DNA from: CAZFIO01 sp964519585
GTDB taxonomy: Bacteria > Bacillota > Clostridia > Tissierellales > Tissierellaceae
DNA length: 9,342 bases
Direction: 5' to 3'
NCBI GenBank assembly: GCA_964519585.1
Contig: CAZFIO010000087.1
Location: 1-9,342 of the forward strand
Part shown: positions 1 to 8,250 of the stretch, piece after piece
Position numbering within the stretch: the stretch's first letter is position 1
Layout: each line of letters opens with the position of its first letter
The notes under the pieces: model-generated
What the model was told of the DNA's origin: nothing
Databases searched by the model: none
What the model saw: only the letters and a program-made list of their open reading frames with translations
Translations under genes and position numbers: made by a program

Positions 1-809
1 TATTGGTCGTCTGATGACAGGGTTCCTAAAAGTCTGTAGAATTCTTTGTTATCTCCAGATAGCTCTTTAAGAGAGTCAATTATCAATTCAATAGTATCCC
101 TTGCCATAGTAGCAGCATTTACAACTGTAGGTATCCCTATGGCTACTACAGGTATCCCTATCCTATCCTTATCCAAGGCCCCCCTGTCATTGCCAACACC
201 ACTGCCTGGATTTATCCCAGTATCAGTAATTTGTATGGTAGTAGAAATCCTATTTAACTTTCTTGAGGACAGGGCATCTATGGCAATCAGTAAATCTGGC
301 TTTATTTTATCAACTATTCCCTTAACTATATCGTAAGTTTCAATTCCAGTAATTCCCATGACCCCTGGTGACATGGCTGCTACATTGGCCATGCTATCAT
401 CAAACTCTTTCTTAAAATTAATAAAATACTGCCTAGTTACCAATACTCTATCTACTACCCTAGGTCCCAATGAGTCCGAAGAAATATTCCAGTTACCTAG
501 TCCAATTATTAATATCTTATCCTTTTTGTAATCTTTAACTAGGTCTTTTATAATCTTAGCTAGGGATATGCTTATTTCATCTTTTAAGTCTTCATCTGTT
601 TTATCAAGGCTAGGAACGTCCATGGTTATATAGGTGCCAACTGGCTTGTTGATTTTTTTACTACCACTTTGATTTAGAACCTTAACTCTGGATATTGAAT
701 AAAATTTTTCCTCCTCTACTTCTACAGAAACTCCTTCTATTTCCTTCTTATTATCTGCTTCATAAATCTGTCTACTTTCAATGGCTAGATCCGTATATAT
801 ATGTTTCAC
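1..809 (-). CDS. gpr: Spore germination protease GPR, C-terminus cut by window edge
   Basis: GPR is the aspartic-type endopeptidase (family A25) that degrades small acid-soluble spore proteins when spores germinate; it is made in the forespore as a zymogen. 269 residues are visible, starting with GTG after AGGAGGT (815-821, 5-base spacing). Near the N-terminus the TDLA motif (residues 6-9) resembles the self-cleavage region of the Bacillus enzyme, so the propeptide would be only about 7 residues. Other family blocks are GLGNWN (103-108), SPGVMGITGIET (147-158), IAIDALSSR (175-183) and ITDTGINPGSGVGN (194-207). D112 and D178 are 66 residues apart, as are the catalytic D127 and D193 of B. megaterium GPR, so I assign them as the catalytic pair. 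The frame is open at base 1; the Bacillus protein is about 370 residues, so roughly 60-100 residues lie outside. A forespore (sigma-G) promoter is expected, but I could not see a convincing one. It is divergent from rpsT, as in Bacillus. Confidence 0.96.
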   Translation of the reverse strand, partial: MKHIYTDLAIESRQIYEADNKKEIEGVSVEVEEEKFYSISRVKVLNQSGSKKINKPVGTYITMDVPSLDKTDEDLKDEISISLAKIIKDLVKDYKKDKILIIGLGNWNISSDSLGPRVVDRVLVTRQYFINFKKEFDDSMANVAAMSPGVMGITGIETYDIVKGIVDKIKPDLLIAIDALSSRKLNRISTTIQITDTGINPGSGVGNDRGALDKDRIGIPVVAIGIPTVVNAATMARDTIELIIDSLKELSGDNKEFYRLLGTLSSDDQ

Positions 810-870
810 TATTTACCTCCTATTTCAAAAGCTTAAGTAATATTGGTTAAATTGTTTGCCTTGCTGAAAC

Positions 871-894
871 TTCTTTATTTAATTCTTTATTTAA
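871..894. repeat. Perfect 12-bp tandem duplication in the gpr–rpsT gap
   Basis: The unit TTCTTTATTTAA occurs twice head to tail (871-882 and 883-894) in the 172-base divergent spacer between gpr and rpsT. A 9-bp inverted repeat, GGTTAAATT (845-853) and AATTTAACC (893-901), brackets it. In such AT-rich sequence this may be chance or slippage. Apart from this and the rpsT promoter, I see nothing else in the spacer. Confidence 0.6.
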
Positions 895-920
895 TTTAAC
901 CATAAGAGGTATTATTATCC

Positions 921-949
921 TTGCAATTTACCTTTCTTCATGATAAAAT
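921..949 (+). promoter_or_regulatory. Probable sigma-A promoter of rpsT
   Basis: TTGCAA (921-926) and TAAAAT (944-949) are separated by exactly 17 bases. Transcription would start near 956, giving a leader of about 25 bases before the rpsT start codon. The hexamers match consensus at 4/6 and 5/6. Confidence 0.6.
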
Positions 950-967
950 AAATTTTGTTAGATTAAC

Positions 968-977
968 GGGAGGTGAT
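968..977 (+). promoter_or_regulatory. Very strong Shine-Dalgarno site that fixes the rpsT TTG start
   Basis: GGAGGTGAT (969-977) is a nine-base match to the 16S rRNA anti-SD sequence. The first G-pair block ends 8 bases before TTG at 982. A GTG at 973 is in frame but lies inside the SD itself, so it cannot be the start. Confidence 0.9.
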
Positions 978-981
978 ATTA

Positions 982-1245
982 TTGGCTAATATTAAGTCTG
1001 CTAAGAAAAGAATATTAATTACTAGGAAGCAAACTGCAATAAACAAATCTAAAAAATCAGAAGTTAAGACATATATTAAAAAACTTAATAATGCAATAGA
1101 TGCTGGAAGTATTGATGAAGCAAGAGAATTGTTAAAGATTGTTGATAAAAAGTTGAAAAAAGCATCCCATGCTAATCTAATTCATAAAAATGCAGTAGCT
1201 AGAAAAGTAAGTAAATTAACAAAGAGAATAAATGAATTAAACTAA
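982..1245 (+). CDS. rpsT: 30S ribosomal protein S20
   Basis: S20 binds 16S rRNA early in assembly of the small ribosomal subunit. The 87-residue product begins (M)ANIKSAKKRI, the hallmark N-terminus of the family, and is lysine-rich and helical throughout (KKLNNAIDAG, LLKIVDKKLKKASHANLIHK, ending KLTKRINELN). Length is normal. The start is TTG at 982, chosen from the conserved N-terminus and the SD at 968-977. The E. coli rpsT gene also starts with TTG, where the weak start is tied to feedback control by S20 itself; whether that applies here is inference. The gene is alone in its transcription unit: its own promoter lies upstream and a palindromic terminator begins at its stop codon. Confidence 0.97.
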   Translation: MANIKSAKKRILITRKQTAINKSKKSEVKTYIKKLNNAIDAGSIDEARELLKIVDKKLKKASHANLIHKNAVARKVSKLTKRINELN

Positions 1246-1269
1246 AAACTTCGGATATCCGAAGTTTTT
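1244..1269. terminator. Bidirectional terminator between rpsT and holA
   Basis: A perfect palindrome with arm core ACTTCGGA / TCCGAAGT, flanked by A5 on one side and T6 on the other, so it reads as a hairpin followed by a U-run in both directions. It overlaps the rpsT stop codon (1243-1245) and touches the holA stop codon (1269-1271), serving both convergent genes. Confidence 0.92.
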
Positions 1270-2297
1270 TACTTATTGCATAGGTCAACTAAAAACATTT
1301 CCACTAATAGTTTGTCATTTGTTGAAGATGTTTTCATTTTTATATCTATTTCAAGAAGTTTTTCCATTAGGTTCACTAACTCTTCTTTTTTAAAGTTTTT
1401 ACTTTGTCCCCTTATTATTTTAAACTCATAATCCTTTACCTGAAGTTTTTCTTGAATTTCTTTTGGACTGTAGCCTTTTTCTAGATAGAGCTGAAAGGAT
1501 AAAACCATCCTAATCCTCCTAATTATCATATGGAGGATTTTTGTTATGGGTTCATTGGCCATATACATTTCATGAAATTCCCATAGGGCAGCCTCTATAT
1601 CAAACCTATTAATTGCATTTAACAATTCAAATATATTAGTATCTATTGATTTTACTAATATAGCATCTATATCAGACTTCTTAATCTCCCTATCCTTTGA
1701 AAAATCAACTAGCTTAAGTAGCAAGTTCTCCAAAGCATATAGGTTAATATTGATATTTCTACTTAAATATGAGCTTTCTTGAATCAAATAATTTATATTT
1801 GCATAGGAAATCTCTTTTTGCTTAGCTTTTAAAAACTGACCTATCCATTGACTTAAATTTGACCCCTTTAGTTTGTCACAGTTTACCAGTAGGTCTTTTT
1901 TGTGAAAGTACTTATAAAACTTGGACCTTTTATTGATTTTGCCATCATAATCCATAAGGATTAAAAGTGTATGGTCCCCTAATGAATCCAGGTATTTATA
2001 GAAAAAGTCTCCATCAGCTAAGTTTTGATTCTCAATAAATCTATTTGTGTCCTTAATTAGGACAATTTTTTTCCTAGACATAAAAGGTAGGGTCTCACAG
2101 GCATTTTTTAAGGAGTCAAAATTTGAGCTTCTTTCGTCTAGTTTAATAAAGTTTATAGAATCAAAGGCATTATCAATATACTTAGCCCTAAGCTTTTCTA
2201 GAGCGTCATTCATTAAATACTCTTCTTCACCAAAAAATAAATAAATAGGCCCCAGGTCCTCCCTATTAATCTTATCTATAAAATCATAGTAATTCAA
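1269..2297 (-). CDS. holA: DNA polymerase III subunit delta
   Basis: The delta subunit is the part of the clamp loader that binds and opens the beta sliding clamp during replication. The product is 342 residues from a TTG at 2297 (Bacillus YqeN is about 347). The N-terminal block GPIYLFFGEEEYL (residues 16-28) is the typical degenerate, non-ATP-binding version of the AAA+ fold. The C-terminus carries the family's end pattern (IDIKMKTSSTNDKLLVEMFL), part of the helical collar domain. I place the start at 2297 because GGAGGT at 2308-2313 lies 10 bases upstream; an in-frame TTG at 2315 overlaps that SD. The gene starts inside the last codons of comEC (14-base overlap), so it is probably translated from the same mRNA. 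The comEC–holA pair next to rpsT and gpr matches the Bacillus arrangement. Confidence 0.95.
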   Translation of the reverse strand: MNYYDFIDKINREDLGPIYLFFGEEEYLMNDALEKLRAKYIDNAFDSINFIKLDERSSNFDSLKNACETLPFMSRKKIVLIKDTNRFIENQNLADGDFFYKYLDSLGDHTLLILMDYDGKINKRSKFYKYFHKKDLLVNCDKLKGSNLSQWIGQFLKAKQKEISYANINYLIQESSYLSRNININLYALENLLLKLVDFSKDREIKKSDIDAILVKSIDTNIFELLNAINRFDIEAALWEFHEMYMANEPITKILHMIIRRIRMVLSFQLYLEKGYSPKEIQEKLQVKDYEFKIIRGQSKNFKKEELVNLMEKLLEIDIKMKTSSTNDKLLVEMFLVDLCNK

Positions 2298-4713
2298 AGT
2301 AATCTCTACCTCCAATATAAATTTTAAGAAGTATATAATATACTAGAAAGAAAATGCTATGTACTAACAAAGAAAATAGGTTCTCCTGAACAAACTCCCA
2401 GGGACTAAGAAGTATCTTCTCCCCATCATCTAGGTAAGTTCTGATTTTAAGACCATATTTATCAAATCTAAGTCTTATAAGACCATTTTCATCAGTTCTA
2501 TATATTTTACTATTTATTTTCTCATATCTATTTAAAACTTCATGGCTGGGATGGCCATATAAATTATTTCTACCCACAGGGATTATAGCATAATCTGGCC
2601 ATAAGGCCCTTAAAAAATCTTCCGTGGAAGATGTAGCACTTCCATGGTGGGGTACCTTTATAACATCCACTGGCAGAAGTGTGTCTTTCAATACTTCTTC
2701 TACCTGATTTTCCAAATCCCCAGTAAGAAGAATACTATAATTATTGTAATTTAGCAAGCAAACCAGAGACAAATTGTTCTCATCATAGATGAAGTTGGGT
2801 TTATTATCCGGCCAAAGAATATGCATTTCTATTAGCTTATCTAAACTTAGTTTATCACCCTTTCCAAGTATTGTTAAGGGAGTGTTAGACTTTTTAATCT
2901 TTTCATTGATTTCTTCATTTGGTATATAGCTTGAAAAAATCCTTTTTACCTTCAGTTCATTAATTATCAGTTCCAATCCTTGGCTATGGTCCTCATGGAA
3001 GTGTGAAATAAATATGGCTTCTAGCTTATGGGCTCCTATCTTTTCTAAATAAGGAAGGGTTATGTTTTTTCCTATATCAAATGAACTGGTAATGCTACCA
3101 CCTGTATCTACAAGATAGTCTTTAGTCTTAGACCTTATCAAAAGTGAATCACCCTGGCCCACATCAATAAAATGTAGTTCCAAAAAATCTCCTTGATTAA
3201 ATATAAATATACTTATTAGGGAAATGAAAATCAAGGATACTATCATAGTTGAAATTATTCTAATCTTAAGTTTTGATAGGTCAACTAATCTTATTATAAA
3301 TATTAGCAAAATATAGTAAAATATTATTGATACTATATGTGGAGAAAAGATTTTAATAGTATTAAAGGGAATTCCATCCAAAACCTTTAAAGTCCAAAAC
3401 TGGACATTTAATAATAAATTTAAAATTGGCCCTAAAAGATTATTTAGAAAATTTATAGACAAAGAAACTAGAATCATTAGGCTGGCAAGAATTATAGAGA
3501 TTGATAGAATAGGTACAATAATTAAATTAGCTAAAATACTTAATAGACTTATAGTATTAAAGTAATAGACTTGTATAGGCAGGAGGCCTATATGGACACT
3601 GAGTAAGGCTGACAGTGTATTATAAAACTTCTTTTTTTCTGGCTTGAACATATCCCTAATTTTTGGATAAAAAAGTAGGATTGACAAGGTGGCCATAAAA
3701 GATAGTTGAAAACCTATATTGAAAATATAGTATGGGTTAATTATTAAAAGTACAAAGGCTGCAAAAGATAGGGTGTTAATTGAATCATAGGGCTCGTGGA
3801 TAATTTGTGAATAGTAAAATATAGAAAACATAATATTTGCCCTTAGTATGGATGGAGGAAAATCTATAAGATAACCATAAATCCAGATAACTAGCAGGGT
3901 TAATAAAACATTCATTTTCCTCTTAAGACCAAGTCTAGATAGCAAGAAAAAAATAAAAGCAGAAATTATCCCTATATGTAAACCTGATACAGCTAAAATA
4001 TGGGCCAAGCCCATATCCCTATATAATCTCAAAAAATCCTCTTCTAAATATGATGAGTCACCTAAAATAATGCTAGTCATTAGATCAGCATTGGAAGAAT
4101 TTAGGTGTCTTTTAAATAATGCTTGTATATTATACCTGATAGCAGTTTTCATCCTAATACTTATATCCTTATTTCCAGATTCAATACTTTTTATATTATT
4201 TTGTTTTATTGTTGCACTAGTATGTATTCCCTTCGATTTTAAGCTTAGTCTATAATTGTAGAGTCTGGGATTTGTATTGGTGGTAGGTAGCTTTAATTTT
4301 CCTTGAAAAATAATCCTATCTCCAACTTCTAGCTTATGCCCATCTATAATATTTAAAACTAGTTTTTCCATGTCTATGGGCCTAGCATTTACCTCTTCTA
4401 TTTCTACTATATATCTAGCCCTTTCTTCAATTTCCAAAAGAACCTTATTTATTACACCCTTGTATTCATGGTTTTCATCTACCATTTTAATTAAATAGCT
4501 AGTATCTGTAACTATACTTAGGACCATGCCTAAGGAAAAAAATAATAGAAGGAAAATACTTTGATTAAAGTTTCTATTTATTATATTATAAAGTAAATAT
4601 GTAAGCGCAAGGATTAAAAAAAATATAGCTAAAATAGAACTAATCTTGAAGAAATATGTTGATATTATCCCAAATATAAAAGGTAGTAATAGAAGGCTAA
4701 ATGGTTTGTCCAT
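2284..4713 (-). CDS. comEC: ComEC/Rec2 DNA internalization channel protein
   Basis: ComEC forms the inner-membrane channel through which single-stranded DNA enters during transformation; its C-terminal metallo-beta-lactamase domain is thought to degrade the non-transported strand. The 809-residue product has N-terminal membrane helices (about 5-70), a soluble DUF4131/OB-like region (about 80-180), the Competence membrane domain from about 205 (DLMTSIILGD, HILAVSGLHIGI at 238-249, PPSILRA at 286-292) to about 500, then the hydrolase domain: DVGQGDS (517-523), HFHEDH (571-576), LTGD (663-666), HHGS (689-692). ATG at 4713 follows AGGGAG by 6 bases. Unusually, the protein continues past the hydrolase domain with a hydrophobic segment at about 780-802 that looks like an extra membrane helix. 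No other competence genes are in the window, so actual competence is unproven. Confidence 0.95.
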   Translation of the reverse strand: MDKPFSLLLLPFIFGIISTYFFKISSILAIFFLILALTYLLYNIINRNFNQSIFLLLFFSLGMVLSIVTDTSYLIKMVDENHEYKGVINKVLLEIEERARYIVEIEEVNARPIDMEKLVLNIIDGHKLEVGDRIIFQGKLKLPTTNTNPRLYNYRLSLKSKGIHTSATIKQNNIKSIESGNKDISIRMKTAIRYNIQALFKRHLNSSNADLMTSIILGDSSYLEEDFLRLYRDMGLAHILAVSGLHIGIISAFIFFLLSRLGLKRKMNVLLTLLVIWIYGYLIDFPPSILRANIMFSIFYYSQIIHEPYDSINTLSFAAFVLLIINPYYIFNIGFQLSFMATLSILLFYPKIRDMFKPEKKKFYNTLSALLSVHIGLLPIQVYYFNTISLLSILANLIIVPILSISIILASLMILVSLSINFLNNLLGPILNLLLNVQFWTLKVLDGIPFNTIKIFSPHIVSIIFYYILLIFIIRLVDLSKLKIRIISTMIVSLIFISLISIFIFNQGDFLELHFIDVGQGDSLLIRSKTKDYLVDTGGSITSSFDIGKNITLPYLEKIGAHKLEAIFISHFHEDHSQGLELIINELKVKRIFSSYIPNEEINEKIKKSNTPLTILGKGDKLSLDKLIEMHILWPDNKPNFIYDENNLSLVCLLNYNNYSILLTGDLENQVEEVLKDTLLPVDVIKVPHHGSATSSTEDFLRALWPDYAIIPVGRNNLYGHPSHEVLNRYEKINSKIYRTDENGLIRLRFDKYGLKIRTYLDDGEKILLSPWEFVQENLFSLLVHSIFFLVYYILLKIYIGGRDYFELL
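2308..2313 (-). promoter_or_regulatory. Shine-Dalgarno site of holA, inside comEC coding sequence
   Basis: GGAGGT on the minus strand, 10 bases before the TTG at 2297. The same bases encode the Gly-Gly near the C-terminus of ComEC, so the comEC tail runs through the holA ribosome binding site. Confidence 0.8.
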
Positions 4714-4755
4714 AGTATTCTCCCTGAATCTTCTTATTATTTCTTCATTACCAAT

Positions 4756-4784
4756 ATTATAACATATTTAGAAAGGCATGGTAA
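4756..4784 (-). promoter_or_regulatory. Sigma-A promoter of the comEC–holA operon
   Basis: On the minus strand TTACCA (4779-4784), a 17-base spacer and TATAAT (4756-4761), with TGn directly before the -10 (extended -10). Transcription would begin near 4749, about 35 bases before the comEC ATG. The 76-base divergent gap also has to hold the promoter of the alanyl-tRNA editing gene; no equally clear plus-strand match is visible. Confidence 0.7.
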
Positions 4785-4789
4785 TTTAA

Positions 4790-5992
4790 ATGACTTATAA
4801 AATATTTATGGAAAATGCGTATTCAAAAGAAACTGATGCAAGGATTGTAGGTAAGGAGTTTAAAAACAATATGTGGCATATACAATTGGATAGGACTATA
4901 TTTTATCCAGATTTACTTGGGGGTCAGCCAAGGGATTTTGGGACAATTAATGGAGAAGAAGTTCACGGAGTATATGAGGAAGACAAAAATATTTATCATA
5001 TTATTGAAAAGAATATTAATACTAGAGATGTTAAGCTTATGATTAATTGGGATCATAGATTTGATATGATGCAACAACATTCAGGGCAGCACCTTCTTTC
5101 CTCCTGTTTTAAAAAATTATTAAATACAGAGACTATTGGCTTTCATTTGGGCTTAGATTCTTCCACTATTGATCTTAATCTAAAGACTTTCTCCCTTGAG
5201 GAAAGTCATAGGGTTGAAGCCTTAGCAAATAAGATTATCCAGGCCAACTTCCCAATAAAATCATATTTTCTTAGCTTAGAGGAGGCTTTAAACTTAGGTT
5301 TCGAGGATTTGCCTAGTTATGAGGACAATATACGTATTTTAGAAATTGAAAATATTGACTCTAATCCATGTGGTGGCACCCATGTTAATTCCACTGGGGA
5401 AATTGGCATGGTGAAAATAATAAAATGGGCTTTAGTTAGAAAACATATTAGGATAGAATTTCTATGTGGAAATAGGGCCCTGGAAGACTATAGCAAAAAG
5501 ACCCTCTATCTAAATGAGCTAAATCAAATATTATCCTCAAAAGATAGGGATATTACCTACAAGGTACAAGCTCTCTACTATAGAAAAGAAGAATTAGAAA
5601 AGGAAAACAGAATATTAAGAGATGAAGTAAATAAGTATAAGGCTGAGACTATTCTAAAGGGTTCTAAAACTATAAATGGGGTTAGTTTTATAATTAAAAC
5701 ATTTAAGAATATTGATTTGAAGGAAGTTAACTCTATAGCAGGCTATTTAAATAGAAATAGTAAACTTATACAAATATATGGCCTATCTAATAATAATAGT
5801 GGCCAATTTTTACTAAGTAAAAGTATCGATCTGGATATTGATCTAAAAGATGTATTTAGTATTGTTAAGGGTGAGTTGAACTTAAAAGGAGGAGGGTCAT
5901 CCCAAACAATCCAAGGTGGAACAGATAAGAGTAAGCTAGAACTTACGATTAATAGGTTCTATGAAATGATTAAATCTTATTATAGTAGATAA
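4790..5992 (+). CDS. alaX: Alanyl-tRNA editing protein, AlaX-L type with DHHA1 domain
   Basis: This family is a free-standing relative of the alanyl-tRNA synthetase editing domain; it hydrolyses mischarged Ser- or Gly-tRNA(Ala) in the cytoplasm. The 400-residue product has an N-terminal beta-barrel region with FYPDLLGGQPRDFG (38-51), the zinc site HSGQH (97-101) and CGGTH (194-198), giving ligands H97, H101, C194 and H198. A charged coiled-coil stretch follows (about 255-290), then a DHHA1 domain ending in the glycine-rich GGGSSQTIQGG (367-377). Length fits the long AlaX class. There is no aminoacylation domain, so it is not AlaRS. The ATG at 4790 matches the usual N-terminus (MTYKIFMENAYSKE); the SD, GAAAGG at 4771-4776, is weak and 13 bases away. 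The gene is divergent from comEC and convergent with the cyclic di-GMP gene; the 66-base gap after it shows no clear terminator. Confidence 0.93.
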   Translation: MTYKIFMENAYSKETDARIVGKEFKNNMWHIQLDRTIFYPDLLGGQPRDFGTINGEEVHGVYEEDKNIYHIIEKNINTRDVKLMINWDHRFDMMQQHSGQHLLSSCFKKLLNTETIGFHLGLDSSTIDLNLKTFSLEESHRVEALANKIIQANFPIKSYFLSLEEALNLGFEDLPSYEDNIRILEIENIDSNPCGGTHVNSTGEIGMVKIIKWALVRKHIRIEFLCGNRALEDYSKKTLYLNELNQILSSKDRDITYKVQALYYRKEELEKENRILRDEVNKYKAETILKGSKTINGVSFIIKTFKNIDLKEVNSIAGYLNRNSKLIQIYGLSNNNSGQFLLSKSIDLDIDLKDVFSIVKGELNLKGGGSSQTIQGGTDKSKLELTINRFYEMIKSYYSR

Positions 5993-6058
5993 TTTTACCT
6001 TATATGGCTTTTAGTTATAAACATAGTTGCTTTCTTTAAAATAAGTTTTTCTACTAGG

Positions 6059-8123
6059 CTAGGCCAAGAGTTTTTCAAAAATATCACTATCTAAAGCCTG
6101 GCTAAAGTAGAATCCCTGACCAAGGCTACAGCCCATTTGTTTCAGAGTATTCATTTGAGACTCAAATTCTATCCCCTCTGCTATAGTATCAAGGTTTAGG
6201 GCTTTTGCTAATAATACAATGGCATTGACAATTTTTCTTTTGTTTTCATTTGTTTGTATTTCGTCTATAAATGATTTATCAATTTTTAGGCTATTTACAT
6301 TTAATTCCCCAAGTTTTTCCAGAGATGAATAGCCTGTCCCAAAATCATCAATTGAAATTTTTACTCCCATCAGTCTAAGATCTCTGATATTGTCACGAAT
6401 TGCTTCAAAATCGTCAGCTAAAAAAGATTCAGTTACTTCAATTTGCAAATATTTAGGGTCAAGCCCTGTACTTTTTAATGCATTTTTAACAGAATCAACA
6501 AAATCTATGCTTTTAAATTCTATAATTGAGGAATTAACTGAAATATATATAGGTCTATAACCTATATCCTGCCATGCCTTATTTTGCCTACAGGCCTCAT
6601 GCATTACCCATCTGCCAATTTCATGAATTAAACCTGTCTCCTCGGCAAGGGGGATAAATTTCAAGGGTGGTATGATACCAGCCTTTCTATGCTTCCAGCG
6701 TAATAAGGCTTCTGACCCTATTATGGAGTTGCTTCCTGTATCGTATATTGGCTGGTAGTTTAAGATTAATTCCTTGTTTTTAACAGCGTGGGCAAGGTTT
6801 TGTTTCAACCAAAATGATTCCTGCAGTTCCCTAACAAGAAATTCTTCATACCTTATTGTTTGGCTGCCAGCTGCCTCCATGGACTTAACTAGGGCTAATT
6901 TAGATCTCTCNNNNNNNNNNTAAACCTAGTTCGTCAATACTGTGGTCTGGGTATACAGAGATACCTGCACTTACCCTACAGTCGAAATCATATTTTCTAA
7001 CCTTTAATTGCTTTTCACAGTTTTCTTTAAATCTGTTTGCAAGTTCTTGAGCCTCCTCTATAGATTTAAAATCTGGTATTATAAGACTAAAAATATTGTT
7101 GTCAATTCTGCTGGGGGTATTTTCTGGTATTGAGTTCTCTTCTATTATATTGGCAAAATATAATAAGAGATCATCAGCTATATGGCTACCTAGGGCATGA
7201 TTAATTTCATCATATTCATTTAAACCTAGGCTTAAAACAGCAAACTTTTCTGTATCATTTGTAAGAAGAATCCGCCTGGCAAGGTTATCTATAAAGTAAT
7301 TCCGACTGCCTAGATTTGTAAGCCTGTCCTTATTTATAAGTTTATTTATTTCCTCTTCCTTAGATTTTATAGCTGTCATATCTAAATATATGCAATATAT
7401 GGCGTTTAGTTTGCCTTCATCCATAATCGGTATCAGCATTAGGGTTACTTCAACAAGTGAACCATCCCTTCTCCTTCTCTTAACCTGGGCCCTTACTAAA
7501 TGCCCTTCCTTTGCCCTTTCCCTAAAACCATAGGATATATGGCTAAGCTTGTCATCACAAACTATATCTGTAATATCCTTACCCCTAATTTCTTCCAGGT
7601 CATATTGAAATACTTTTTTAAAACTTTGGTTTATATCTATTACCATAAAATCATTGTCTAGTATTGCTATAGCTTCATGAGAATTATTAAATAAATAGTC
7701 ATATTTCATCTTACTAGTTGAAAATTGACTTTCCAATTTCACCAGTTCTTCAACATTGTGTATTATAGAAAACAGTAAATCCTTCTCCTTGTATTTTATG
7801 GGACCACTGAAAACCTCTACATCTTTTACTTCACCATTGGCTATTCTATGCTTAAACCTAAACCATTTATTGCTCCCATCCCTAGCCTTAGACATGTCTT
7901 CAAGTATATCTTCTTTAGTGGATACATTTATTTCATAAATACTTTTATTTAGAAATTCAATATAATCATATCCATAAAAATTACAAGCTGCCCTATTGGC
8001 ATCAAAAATCTTCCCACTTTTGGGGTCTATAATTAACATGGCTGTATGCTTGTTGTTGAATATTTCCCTGTACATACAGTTATGGTCATCGAATTCTGTT
8101 TTCCTACTGATTTTTATAGCCAT
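6059..8123 (-). CDS. PAS–PAS–GGDEF(degenerate)–EAL cyclic di-GMP phosphodiesterase, split by an assembly gap
   Basis: The protein is probably a cytoplasmic sensor that hydrolyses the second messenger cyclic di-GMP. Numbering is separate for the two halves. N-half (401 residues): PAS 1 about 15-125, PAS 2 about 143-255, GGDEF domain from about 266 (DRLTNLGSRNYF at 266-277). The active-site motif reads DNNIF (341-345) instead of GGDEF and there is no RxxD inhibitory site, so cyclase activity is unlikely. C-half, counted from ATG at 6880: SEALLRW (56-62), N116, E148, IDDFGTGYSSL (177-187), KID (199-201), AEGIE (234-238), GQGF (254-257), i.e. all EAL catalytic and metal residues are present. No membrane helix or signal peptide. 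ATG at 8123 follows GGGAG (8134-8138). Ten Ns at 6911-6920 put the halves in different frames; reading resumes in frame if the true gap is a multiple of three, so I treat it as one gene of about 685 residues. No clear promoter seen. Confidence 0.9.
6911..6920. other. Assembly gap (10 N) inside the GGDEF domain
   Basis: A run of ten undetermined bases, a common placeholder length. The codon TTA (6921-6923) ends one side and GAG (6908-6910) begins the other, so the real insert must be 0, 3, 6... bases. Aligning the flanks to the usual spacing between the YP and LALY positions of GGDEF domains suggests about one missing residue (3 bases); this size is inference. Confidence 0.9.
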
Positions 8124-8202
8124 GTTTTTTTCACTCCCAAAAAACTACAAGTTATTACGTATTTTACCCCTTTTTTACATTTAAAATCATTATTCACTAA
8201 AA

Positions 8203-8234
8203 TAAGGTAGAAATGAAAACTCATTTCTACCTTA
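8203..8234 (-). terminator. Hairpin terminator downstream of selC
   Basis: A perfect 14-bp stem (8203-8216 with 8221-8234) around a 4-base loop, starting 17 bases after the end of the tRNA on the minus strand. The minus-strand 3' side runs into ATTTTAG, a short U-rich tail. It separates selC from the downstream PAS–GGDEF–EAL gene. Confidence 0.75.
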
Positions 8235-8250
8235 CAAATAATAAGATTTA

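Noticed and set aside
46..336. Plus-strand open frame of 96 codons
   Set aside because: It lies antisense to gpr, has no SD and no family pattern, whereas the minus strand encodes clear GPR motifs.
871..901. Operator formed by the repeats upstream of rpsT
   Set aside because: The repeats are AT-only or nearly so, lie upstream of the -35 box, and could arise by chance in such sequence.
5993..6058. Terminator between the AlaX gene and the EAL gene
   Set aside because: Only AT-rich sequence; no stem longer than a few bases followed by a T run.
6880..6930. True frameshift or pseudogene in the GGDEF–EAL gene
   Set aside because: The frame change coincides exactly with a run of Ns, and both flanks fit one continuous domain.
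7756..8184. Two plus-strand frames of about 60 codons
   Set aside because: Antisense to the PAS domains and low in plausibility; the minus-strand protein explains the sequence.
8124..8202. Cyclic di-GMP riboswitch before the PAS–GGDEF–EAL gene
   Set aside because: The leader is only about 80 bases and shows no paired helices or conserved loops of that class.
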